Below are positions 54,961 through 64,000 of a stretch of 64,000 bases of DNA, piece after piece. A program made the translations under genes and the position numbers. How positions within the stretch are numbered: position 1 is the first letter of the stretch; every line of letters begins with the position of its first letter. This DNA comes from Perca fluviatilis (Eukaryota > Chordata > Actinopteri > Perciformes > Percidae). The stretch is taken from assembly GCF_010015445.1 (NCBI RefSeq), contig NC_053128.1:5714127-5778126 (forward strand), in the 5' to 3' direction. The notes below the pieces were generated by a model. The model made no database searches. It was not told the origin of the DNA and worked only from the letters and a program-made list of their open reading frames with translations.

Positions 54961-55174
54961 GAAGATGTGGCTTTTCTATTGTAGCATTAAAACTGAAACA
55001 GACTGAAAATATGAACAATAAAGCATACATCTAACCTCTTGCTTGTATAAGGCTTACGAATAAAAAAAAAAACAGTCGGATTGGACATTTTCCTCATACA
55101 TGCAGTTATAAATGTTTAAAAAGGAGGGCACAAATTCTGTTCACACAGAGCATTCAAGAGAATCATTCATAACA
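54961..55174. other. spacer, no gene seen
   Basis: No supported feature. Confidence 0.5.
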
Positions 55175-56135
55175 TAGACTGTAAAAATAATGGATGTAGC
55201 ATCGGCGATGTCAACTGTTGGTTTGTGGACTGCCGTTTTGACGGCATTTTGGCTGTTGCCATCTTGGTATTTTGGAGACAGAAGTGACCATATCTGGACC
55301 TAAGGGCACATTTTTGTGTATGGTTTTAATGGCGCTGCGCTAAGCTTAATGCTAAAGAGCAAAAGTTGCCTTCTGACGTGAGTCATCCAGCGGAGTTTTA
55401 CTGCAGGGTAAAGAGGTAGAGAGCTGGTTGAAAATCGTTGACTTTCTCTTTACCAGCTAACGCTAGCGCTAGCTAGCTAGCTTGGTTGGCAGACCACTGA
55501 ACAAGACATTTCTAGGCAATCAAAGTGTTCCAATTAACTTTAATGAAGTGAAAACACACAGTGAGAGGGTCAAAGTTTAGGACAAAAACATGGACAACAC
55601 CCCAAAAAAAAAACTTTTGTCCTTTCGATTTCTTACAGGTTGAGTCGTTGTTGCCCATAACACGCTAGCATTCTGCTTATGAATGCTGATTGGTCAGTGA
55701 AGGACTGATTACGACCAGAGATCCCACTTGATGGCATCTGAAGCAGAACCAGAATGTCAGAGTAAATATTTCGGCATGGTCTTTAAAATATTAGCAAACC
55801 TCTATCTAGTACGTGTATTGACAGGGAGAGCCTAACCTGTCAGCTGTGTTGTTGATGCCTCGAGATAAAAAAGGAAGTGACTCAGAGCTTGCCGTAAAGC
55901 AGTCTCTGGCAGTTCGATGTGTATGACGTCATTTTAAAAGGCTTTTTAGAACAAAAAAGCCACTTAAAAAAAAATCTAACACCCAGTGTGTATTTTCTTA
56001 GCCTCCCCTTTCGAATGCAACATTCAAATTACTAGACAAAAAATTATATCCTGAGAAAAATGGATTTTGAAGGGTATAGCGCCATAGACCTCCATTAATT
56101 CTGCACTCGCCTGTGAGCGTCCCCTATTTGGAACC
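55175..56135. repeat. probable dispersed repeat (catagactgtaaaaataatgg)
   Basis: Begins acatagactgtaaaaataatgg, tgtcaactgttggtttgtgg and ccatcttggtattttgg, words found in a common fish repeat and partly shared with 19150-19260. The right boundary is estimated from gcgccatagacctccatta near 56080. Confidence 0.45.
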
Positions 56136-56840
56136 AGAGTGGAACTTAAACCAGTTCAGAAGCCAGAAGTATCGAGAGAGTGGAACTTCTTCCCTTATTA
56201 GAAATTCTTTGGCTTTACTTTTCAGACACGGAAGTTGCTCCTTGGTTCGGACCAAAGGAAACTCCTCAGAGTTAAGTGTTGCTGACTAGGACTTCCTGTC
56301 TAATTCCAATTCCTTCCAGTATCGATAAATTATCTTTATTTTTCCTAACCGTGTTGGAAGTGATGTCAATAAGTGACAGGTTTACGGCTGTCAGCTGGGG
56401 AGGTCATCACCCCTGGTGTAAGGATGTTCTGTCTGTGCTTCCTTTGTTGGTGTGCATGTGTGTTACGGTCAGAGGATTTCTTAGTCTGCCCTATTTGAGA
56501 CTCAGGGTTCAAACTCAAATCAACAGGAACAAAACACAGTATAAACAGAATCTCCTCAGGTTACTGAGAGAAGTCCATAAGGGGACTTTATTGCAGGCTG
56601 ACGCTCACTGTTATACCAGTAATTGAACCTGCCCGCTATTTATTTTGTGATTTTGCAAGAATGATGTATATGGGGATATAACAAAATAGTTAGTTATGTT
56701 CCATGCAAATATTATCCTTAATATGATGAAAACTGGGATAAAATATAAATGATGACATGACACAGACCAAAAGTTGAGTAAAGCTGAATATAATAAAAAG
56801 AAATAAACTAAAAATATCATATAATTAATCACCTTTTTGT
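56136..56840. other. spacer, no gene seen
   Basis: A + strand open frame of 116 codons (56276-56626) has no recognisable domain. Confidence 0.45.
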
Positions 56841-56844
56841 TTGT

Positions 56845-57888
56845 TTGTTTTATTTGGATCCCCATTAGCTTCAGCATCAGCTAAAAAGCTATTCTTCCTG
56901 GGGTCCTACAATCTATCATGTGACAATACAATTTACAATATTATATTACACACCATACACACAAGACATTACTTCACATTACACAACATTTGAAAATACA
57001 AATCATATTTTACAGTTAACACAGTAATCACACAACATAAATAAATAAAGAAATTAAATAAAAATTACACTACTCCGAATAGATCCATTTTAAAGATAAT
57101 ATGTAACGAAAAAGCCCTATATCGAAATCTTTTTTAATTTAATATTAAGTATTGAATTCTCTTTGAAGGTAATATATCTTAAGTGATTTTTTAAATCCAT
57201 ATTGAGTATTTTGTTGTTTGATAACATTTGGGAGAGAGTTCCATTCACACATTGCTCTATACCTAACTGAACGTTGAATTGATTTGGTTTTCACTTTAGG
57301 TAAAATAAAACTACCTCCTACTACATGCCTCGTTGGATAATAATGTGCATCAATACTAAAAGATAATTTTGTATATAAAATAAAAGGTGTTTTATTCGTT
57401 GTAACATTATATAAAAAAAACATTAGTGAATACACCAATCTATTTTTAACTTTAAACCATGAGAGGTTTTCATGCATTTTATCAACATTATATTTAAACC
57501 CACATGAGAGAGCCACACGTGCCGCTTTATTCTGAATCACTTGTAGTTTCTTTATATTAATTGCTGAAGTGCTGGACCAAACCACAGAACAGTAATCAAG
57601 GTGTGAAAAAAACAAAGCATAAAGTACTTGTTTAACAGTCTGTGGTGTAAAGTGTTTTGCGCACCTTTTAATAACAGACAAAGTTTTGCCCATTTTAGTT
57701 ACCAGTTTCTGAACATTTCTATCCCAACACAATCTGTTATCAATCATCACTCCCAAAAGTTTAACCTCTTCTCTCTGCTCCGCAGAATTTTGCTCTATAC
57801 TGAGTTCAAGTTTTGGTTTGGAACGTAAAGAAAAATGAGTTCCAACCACTAAACACATTAAGAATTATTTATAATAATTATGGGGCAG
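56845..57888 (-). mobile_element. 5'-truncated LINE with RT C-terminal ORF
   Basis: The 3' end on the minus strand is the ggatccccattagc...ctggggtcct block; 57145-57858 is the RT C-terminal coding segment; the 5' side is cut at about 57888. Belongs to the same broad CR1/L2/Jockey group as 50391-50985. Confidence 0.78.
57145..57858 (-). pseudogene. LINE RT C-terminal half, ORF still open (237 codons)
   Basis: Encodes the RT thumb and C-terminal region: KLLGVMIDNRLCWDRNVQKL, VIKRCAKHFTPQTVKQVLYA, SHLDYCSVVWSS, KLQVIQNKAARVALSC, HENLSWFKVKNRL, YPTRHVVGGSFILP, YRAMCEWNSLP. The palm with the catalytic residues and the endonuclease are missing. The frame is uninterrupted, so the copy is younger than the other LINE fragments here. 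The ATG at 57856-57858 is internal to the ancestral protein and not a real start. Confidence 0.85.
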
Positions 57889-58167
57889 CAGGATTCAATT
57901 ACATTTTATTTATAGTGTCAAATCACAACAGGAGTTATCTCAGGACACTTTACAGATAGAGTAGGTCTAGACCACACTATAATTTACAAAGAACCAACAA
58001 TTTCCCACGAGCAAGCATTTGGTGCAACAGTGGCAAGGAAAACTTTCCTTTTTACAAGCAGAAACCTCAGACAGACCCTGGCTCTTGGTGGGCGTCTATC
58101 TGCCGCTGCCGGTTGGGACACAGAGACACTAATACACATACAGATATGGATAAATATAATTCATAAT

Positions 58168-59618
58168 TAAAGCTGCAAGCAGCGTTGGACGGGCCCTCGC
58201 ACCTCTGCGTCCGTTGGGGTTACTGGTGGACGCCGCTCCTTGCGACCGTGCATTTGCGCGGCATTCAGACACTGCAAATCGTCACCAATGAAAGGGGAAC
58301 TCCCTGCTGAGTTCAATGATACCTCACACAAGACTCTACGTTATAAAGCAGTTACACACCAACCAGACGGCCGACCGTCGGCAGAAAAGCCAGTCGGACT
58401 GATCAGTCGGGTCCCTGAGGTCCAAAAAACTGCCGACTGCTGAAGTGACACCAACTTGAGCGTACGCTCTACGCATGTGCGAAACGTAATACGTCTCCAT
58501 AGCAGCAGGCAGCGCTACTCTGTATTGTTGCCCAAGAAATGAAAACCGGCAGCTCATTGGAACGACTCACGTGGGTTTGTTTTCTCCGGAAATTCAAAGC
58601 CAGACTGTCATGGCGGCTTGTTCAAAATACGATCTCATATTATACTAAAATAGTTCACTGAAACGACTATTTTTAAGATTATCGACTTGGTGTGTCAGCG
58701 CCCATACAGTTCAATAGCTGTGAAAGGGGGCGTGGCCAAAGCATAGGGGTCGGGGCAAACCTTTACCAATAAAAAAGGAAGTCTCTACTGAGTTCAATGA
58801 TACCTCACACAAGGGGCTACATCAAACGGGTCATAAGTTATAAAAAGTGGCGTGGCTACAACATCGGGGGCGGGTCAAACCATCACCAATCAAAAGGAAA
58901 GTCTCTGCTGAGTTCAATGATACCTCACAAAAGGGTCTACCTTAAACGGTTCAAATGTTATGAACGGGGGCATGGTTTAAGCATAGGGGTCGGGCCAAAC
59001 CATCAGCAATGAAGAAGGAACTCTCTGCTGAGTTCAATGACACCTCACACAAGACTCTCCCTTAAACGGTTCATATGTTATGAAAGGGGGCGTGGTCTGA
59101 GTAAGTGGGCGTGGTTAACGTATTGGGGGCGGCTCAGTATCACATGTAGACCACACATTATAAGTTTCATGTAAATCGAATGATCTTTGTCATATAATGC
59201 AGATTTCCTGTTGCCAGCGGGGGGCGCTATGACCAAAAGTCAATTTTGGCATGTAGGTGTCCTCAATTTAAAATGGCGGACTTCCTGTTGGGTTTAGGGT
59301 ATGGCTCCAATGAGCTTTTGTGTACGTCTTGACATGCTACATATGTGTACCATGTTTCGTTAGTCTACATTAAACGTACTGCAGGGGCTACATTTTTAAA
59401 GTTTTGCAGGGGACGCTAGCAAGCCATTTTTGTGCACCTATAACTGAAACCCTTAAAATACGTAAGTTTTCACCAGAATTGATGTGACCGCCAATTTGTA
59501 TGAGTTTTTGAGTATGTTAAGCCCCTCAAAAAGGCGATTAATTTGATGGACGAAGGAAAAAGAATAATAATTCCTTCAGTTTCAATAGGGCCTTCGCCGC
59601 TGTCGGCGCTCGGGCCCT
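58168..59618. mobile_element. dispersed repeat aaagctgcaagcagcg...gggccctaat
   Basis: Begins aagctgcaagcagcgttgga with cgggccctcgcacc and ends agggccttcgccgctgtcgg with cgctcgggccctaat. Inside, the block 'gagttcaatgatacctcaca(c/a)aag' with 'ggggtcgggccaaaccatca' repeats about four times between 58300 and 59050 at roughly 120-bp spacing. It interrupts the LINE-like repeat, whose words continue on both sides. No clear TSD. Confidence 0.7.
58345..58710. mobile_element. nested TIR element (acacaccaaccagacggc)
   Basis: Left agttacacaccaaccagacg and right cgacttggtgtgtcagcg are imperfect inverted repeats. The interior (actgatcagtcgggtcc, atggcggcttgttcaaaata) matches 61816-62209. It interrupts the first 'gagttcaatgatacctcacac' block of the surrounding repeat. 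Confidence 0.65.
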
Positions 59619-60199
59619 AATAATAGAACTGTGACTAGAACTAATAGTAGAAGCAGTGCAGGGCGTAGAGCAGGACCACGGCAGCAGCTGCAACCACGAT
59701 CCAGGTTCCACCCCAATCCAAGGAAAACTGCAAGGCGAGAAAACATAAGGACTAAGTTGGTAACAAGCATTACTGGGAAATGAATGCACACAGATGGAAA
59801 GAGAGAGGAGAGAGGACACAGTTTGTCAAAGGAAGTCCCATGGCAGTCTAAAACTATAGCAGCATAACTAAGAGCTGGTCCAAGGCAAACCTCAGCCAGC
59901 CTACAAAGGGTTGGTTGTTGAATCTGACAACTATGAGGAGAAGCAGAGATAGGAGGGGGCTTGTTGCTTGTGGCTACACACCCTCCCTAGGTGCTAGGCG
60001 AACGTTGCCACTCCTCACTCCCTACTATAAGCTTTATCAAAGAAGAAAAAAAAAAATTAAGATTACTTTAAAATGTGGGAACCCAGACTGGGAGCTGGTT
60101 GCACAGGAGAGGAGGCTTATAGATGAAGGCTCTGGCTCACATTCTACTTTTAGAGACTCTGGGAACCACAAGTAACTCTGCATTCTGGGAGCACAGTAC

Positions 60200-60382
60200 T
60201 CAAGTGGGACAATAAGGTACTATGAGCTCTTTAAGATATGATGGTGCCTGACCATTAAGAAAAAGGATTTTAAATTCAAACCTGGATTTTACAGGAAGCC
60301 AATGCAGAGAAGCTAATACAGAATAAATAGGATATCTTATCTTAGTTCTTGTCAGTACAAGCGCTGCAGCATTCTGGATCAA
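60200..60382 (-). pseudogene. L2-like RT C-terminal fragment
   Basis: Encodes IQNAAALVLTRTKI, VLASLHWLPVKSRFEFKILF and APSYLKELIVPYCP, a clear L2-type RT C-terminus (pattern QNAAARVLT...LxSLHWLPV..RI.FKIL). About 60 codons remain. Confidence 0.82.
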
Positions 60383-60615
60383 CTGGAGAGTCTTAAGAGA
60401 CTTGTTTGAGTAACCTGATAATAAGGAATTGCAATCATCCAGCCTTGGACTAGTTTTTCTGCATTGTTTTGAGATAGGTATGATAGGTCTAATTTTGTCA
60501 GTGTTAAGCAGGTGAAAAAGGATGTCTGGCCTAGGGCACCAACATGGTGAGAAACCAAACCGTAAATTAATGACGTTTTTTAAAGTGTGAATATTTAATT
60601 TCAGGCATTTTCACC

Positions 60616-60625
60616 AGAGAGAGAC

Positions 60626-60677
<52 letters not shown>
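60616..60677. repeat. (GA)n microsatellite
   Basis: Long GA array; a complementary (TC)n array lies at 60746-60778, so the 160-bp stretch could fold on itself. The intervening atgcagcaaaggtccc resembles the SINE family at 42140. Confidence 0.93.
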
Positions 60678-60679
<2 letters not shown>

Positions 60680-60779
60680 ATGATATGCAGCAAAGGTCCC
60701 AAGGCTGGAATAAAACATTCCTGGTTCAACACTGTAATGTCATCTCTCTCTCTCTCTCTCTCGCTCTCTCTCTCTCTAT

Positions 60780-61480
60780 AAGTGTTTATCAGAGTCCTTA
60801 CAGGCAAACAGTCTATAAATACTGACACTTACAGCCAGTTTCATCCTAATATGGAGGTCAGGTCCTAGAAGTACAGCCTCATCACAGCCACAGGGGGGTG
60901 CTAATGTGACTACAGACATTTTCTCTGGTTGATCTTTCTTGTGCCCTGTTGCCCAGTCCCCACTGTTATCGTTAAAGTGGAATCAAAGTTGAAGTCAAGA
61001 GGTATAAGAGTTGGGCTCTTTACTTAGTTCCAAGACTTGCCAGTTCTTGTAACATTTTGAAACTGTGAAGTTTGAAAACAATGTTCTTGGTTCCTGGAAA
61101 ACGTACTGCTCCGTAATATACGTATACAATACCTTTTGGAAGCAGTTACATTAATCATCTTGCAGAATTAAAGTTAGTCCTCAGCAATGAGTGCTAAAGT
61201 GCCTTCAACTAGCAACACGTTTGCAGGTGATTGTAATAACCGAATAATTTAAATGTAGACTCATAGACTCAGTTAAACATGCAGAATGACTCTATTCTTT
61301 CACAATTCCCTGGAGTCTGGGTGGTTATCAGATACCACTGAGGAGAGAGAAGGAGGTAGAGTGGGAGCAATGCTTGTCTCTTATTGGTGCACAAACAGGA
61401 AGTGGGCCATCAGAGCCCCGTGAGGCTGGGTGTTAATATGGAGATGACAGACAGACTGATTTTGAAACACATACAGTGTC
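60780..61480. other. intronic spacer, no gene seen
   Basis: No supported feature. Confidence 0.5.
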
Positions 61481-61483
61481 TTT

Positions 61484-61715
61484 ATCTGACTCCTTCTTTC
61501 CTTTCCTTTTCTTCTCTTTTTGTCCATTTTTTCTTCCCTATTCTCGCTTCCTTTCCTTCTCTACCTTGCTTCTCTCTTTCTTAACTTTCCTCTCTTTTCC
61601 TTTCAATTCTTTTCTTCATCCTTTTTTTCTTCTCCACTCCCCTCATCTTTTCTTTTTTCTGCCTCCTCTTTCTCCTCCTTACTTTCCTGCTCTCCTCCCC
61701 TCTTTCCTCCTTAGA
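61484..61715. repeat. polypyrimidine tract, about 230 bp
   Basis: Almost entirely C and T on the + strand with scattered purines. Not a simple microsatellite: TTCC, TCTT and CCTC words are mixed. Confidence 0.9.
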
Positions 61716-61815
61716 TGTTTCTTTAGTTGAATCACCACATTTTTCTAAAACATCGTCACGTTATTGCACAAAACACACACACACACACACACACAATACA
61801 AACAAGCTCCATTAA

Positions 61816-62209
61816 GCCCCTGACACACCAACCCGACGGCTGATCGTTGGCAGAAAAGGCAGTCAGACTGATCAGTCGGCTCCCCGAGGTCCAAAAAGTG
61901 CCTTGGAACACACTGAAGCGACGCCATCTTGAGCTTACGTTCTGCACGTGCTTCTCCAGCCGATAGCAATGGCGGCTTGTTCGAAATGCGATCTCGGTTT
62001 TTACGAAAATCTGTCTTCATTTCAGATCGACAAAGGTCAGTTTAAAAGATTTTTGTCAGGTTTTGAGAGGCGTCACTCATCCCGCTCGTTATTTCTGGGT
62101 TAACACAGATTGGTGGAGTGAGTCCGACTGCCCGCCCTCCGACCCAGCAGCCCTCGCAAGACCTCGCCAGACTGTCCGACGGCCGTTTATCGGGTTGGTA
62201 TGTCAGGGC
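61816..62209. mobile_element. TIR element (gcccctgacacaccaaccc)
   Basis: Left gcccctgacacaccaacccg and complement of right gccctgacataccaacccga are inverted repeats, flanked by catta on both sides (5-bp match, one extra base on the left). A (CA)n array precedes it at 61770-61794. Related to 58345-58710. Confidence 0.7.
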
Positions 62210-62214
62210 CATTA

Positions 62215-62929
62215 CACTAACACAGTTTAATAAAAAACAGTACAGTCTAGTGTTAGTCCCTGTATTAACATACCTGTCAATACATTTGGGAATCATAGCA
62301 ATGTCCATCTGTGTTTTGTGTTTTGGTAATGGGTGAGACTACATTGTGGTTTACATTTACAACACATTCTCACTCCCATCACGTAAAATATGGATGCTTG
62401 TTCAGGTGATTTTGTGGCTGTTACTGACGCTAAAAGTCTCCTTCAGCATCATATCTAAACACACTTTATCTAAACGTGCTTGGTCGGGACTATTGGCGTT
62501 ACTTTTGACACAGGTTTAGGAAAAGATCGTGGGTGGGCTTATGAAAGGCATGTTTCCGTGACACACGGGACAAGAAAGGGACAGTTGGGTTTAGGAAAAG
62601 TGACATGCGGGACGAAAGTCCTGTGTTGTTTGACTTATCCACCACCCCAACCAACCTCCCGCGGAATTTCGGGCTTTCATACTACTCGCTACTCGCTCAA
62701 GTCACTCTTAATACTACGTCATCTTCAAGCTCCGCTTAGCTGCTGCTCTGCCCGGTGGTTCTACACACGTGCTGAAGGGACCTTTTTGCATCGAGTTCGG
62801 AGTGAGAACGGGTTGACATTTAATGTGGTCAGTTCAACCCGTTGTTAGGTTAGTTTCACTAGTCAGTTAACTGCTAGTCTCTCATTGCTAACCTGACTCC
62901 ACAGTGCTTCGCTGTCCCCTCCACACATA
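62215..62929. repeat. probable repeat sharing ends with 19.4-19.6 kb
   Basis: aacacattctcactcccatc near 62358 is the complement of the block at about 19595-19618, and cgggactattggcgttactt near 62487 complements the 'gccaatagtcccg' words there. The remaining part (to 62850) has a + strand open frame of 122 codons with no known domain. Confidence 0.5.
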
Positions 62930-63110
62930 AACTTCTGGATAGGAGGAAAAAAAAGCTCTAGGTTGTTTGCGTTTCATTAAACCAGTCACAATCGTCCTGG
63001 ACGGCGTTAAGCTCCGGTTGCAGCAAAGGTGGCTCTGCAAAATGATCTGAGAAAGGAACTTGTTATGGTCGAACATTTGCATCCAGCAAAAGAAAAACAC
63101 CACATACAAT
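62930..63110 (-). repeat. partial inverted copy of the 8860/63590 repeat
   Basis: ttcattaaaccagtcacaat, gtggctctgcaaaat and ggaacttgttatggtcgaac are diverged complements of words in the 63590-63936 repeat. Confidence 0.55.
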
Positions 63111-63560
63111 ATTAAAGGAAGGTAACTATTTACATAATACAGTACCGTGAGCTATTAAAATTTCAAAAGCTGGATACATGGTTAAATGTAATTTGCTCTT
63201 ACCAGTTTATCGCCCTGGATATTTTGTCCATAGCAAGTCCCCGCCAATCGTTCCCAAAATGTCCCAGTTAGATAGTAAATGCCGTAAACATATTCTTTGT
63301 AAATCTTTACAGTCATTCCCTGATAAAACCAAGCAGGTCTGCCTTGTTGCACGATACAAATTTTCTTCAAAACCTGCCATGTTCACGGTGTTCTCATGAT
63401 TTTCATTGTTCAATTTCCTCTCCCTTTTTGGCACTATGACACATGGCAGGGTACTTTCTTTTTTTAACATGCTGTGCAGATTTACAGGGGTGAGCTCTGA
63501 GTTTGGCAAGGCACCAGATGTTCTGGTGATTATCCATTAAATAAAATCATCAATCCAGAC
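63111..63560. other. spacer, no gene seen
   Basis: Minus-strand open frame of 100 codons (63207-63509) has no recognisable domain. Confidence 0.45.
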
Positions 63561-63589
63561 TAGTCAACTGCTAGTCTATATCCATGACG

Positions 63590-63936
63590 TTCTACTTCTG
63601 GGATTGCTCCGCTATTTATGAGGACAATGGTTAAATGCTCCTCAGATCTCTGCAGGGTAAATTCAGACAGCTAGCTAGACTATCTGTCCAATCTGAGTTT
63701 TCTGTTGCACGACTAAAGCAACTTTTGAACCAGCAAAACAAGTTCCTTCCCGAGGCTATTTTGCAGCAGCACCGTGGCTCTGTCCGGCGATTAGCGGCAC
63801 CCATGATGATTGTGATTGGTTTAAAGAACTGCCAATAATCCAGAGCATGTTTTTGTCCCATACCGGAATGCTGTGTAGACTAGCCAGACACTCCTCCACA
63901 GTGCTGTGAAGGAAGGTCTGGCAAAGCGAGACTAGT
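63590..63936. repeat. dispersed repeat (…ggaaggtctggcaa), uninterrupted copy
   Basis: Full copy of the family split at 8860-10333. Ends with a palindrome ctccacagtgctgtgaaggaaggtctggcaaa-type region (written here in part: cacagtgctgtg at about 63896-63907). Flanked by gactagtcaactgctag (63558) and gactagttaactgctaa (63930). Confidence 0.8.
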
Positions 63937-64000
63937 TAACTGCTAACAGAGCCTATTGCACTGTTGCTATGGTTACATGCAGTTTAATATGTATATACAT

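Larger units (their letters stand above)
57891..60560 (-). mobile_element. LINE-like element, copy 3, carrying two nested insertions
   Basis: Starts (its 3' end) ttcaattacattttatttat with agtgtcaaatcac and continues as the family seen at 41415, then resumes at about 59619 (agaactgtgactagaact) after an insertion. The minus strand at 60200-60382 encodes the RT end. Its upper boundary (about 60560) is estimated. Confidence 0.65.

Noticed and set aside
62480..62848. 122-codon + strand frame
   Set aside because: Lies in a region sharing words with the 19.4-kb repeat; no domain recognised.

Overview
The window looks like non-coding DNA from a teleost fish (probably a percomorph). It is AT-rich, full of CA/GT, CT/GA and tetranucleotide microsatellites, and crowded with interspersed repeats of kinds typical of fish: hAT, Tc1-like, PIF/Harbinger and TTAA-type DNA elements, L2/CR1-like and restriction-like-endonuclease LINEs, a tRNA-derived SINE and a Ty3/gypsy LTR element. 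I see no bacterial operons, CRISPR arrays, rRNA or real tRNA genes.

The only host gene I can support is a Shroom-family gene on the + strand, best matched to shroom3. Two coding exons are visible. One (4539-4693) encodes the second half of the PDZ domain. The other (47801-48013) encodes the following proline/glutamine-rich linker. Their splice phases match exactly: the first exon ends with two bases of an Arg codon and the second supplies the third. Almost everything between them is therefore one intron of about 43 kb, and the flanks are probably introns of the same gene. A small acceptor-bounded open frame at 84-191 is only a weak exon candidate.

Most of the window is layered transposable-element insertions, many dated relative to one another by exact target-site duplications (TSDs). 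Main items: a hAT element (5614-7585) holding a TTAA-flanked foldback element (second copy at 34859-35766); a long-inverted-repeat region (about 7990-10995) holding a dispersed repeat that itself holds a hAT element (9228-10266); a 5'-truncated LTR retrotransposon on the minus strand (11010 to about 16066); TIR elements at 17146-18185 and 20377-21334; a tandem-repeat TIR element (23377-24117); an RLE-type LINE remnant (about 26700-27436); a Tc1-like remnant (27918 to about 30600) holding a Harbinger derivative and another TIR element that carries a hAT MITE; a hAT element (32201-34408); a Charlie/GTF2IRD2-like hAT with transposase remnants (36625-39255); a TTAA-flanked element with 0.75-kb inverted arms around a 194-bp tandem array (43404-46151); a LINE (50986 to about 54960) split inside its reverse transcriptase by a 2.6-kb insertion that carries further nested elements; and two more LINE segments (56845-57888 and 57891-60560).

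The most notable item is the LTR element. In coding order it reads gag, protease, integrase, reverse transcriptase, RNase H. Integrase precedes reverse transcriptase, which is the copia-like order found in the Gmr1-like branch of Ty3/gypsy elements. Its gag carries a SCAN-like segment before a CCHC knuckle, matching the proposed origin of the vertebrate SCAN domain from this branch. All its genes are broken and the 5' LTR is not visible. Nothing here forms a working pathway beyond the two shroom exons. Identifications come from reading the sequence, without database searches.
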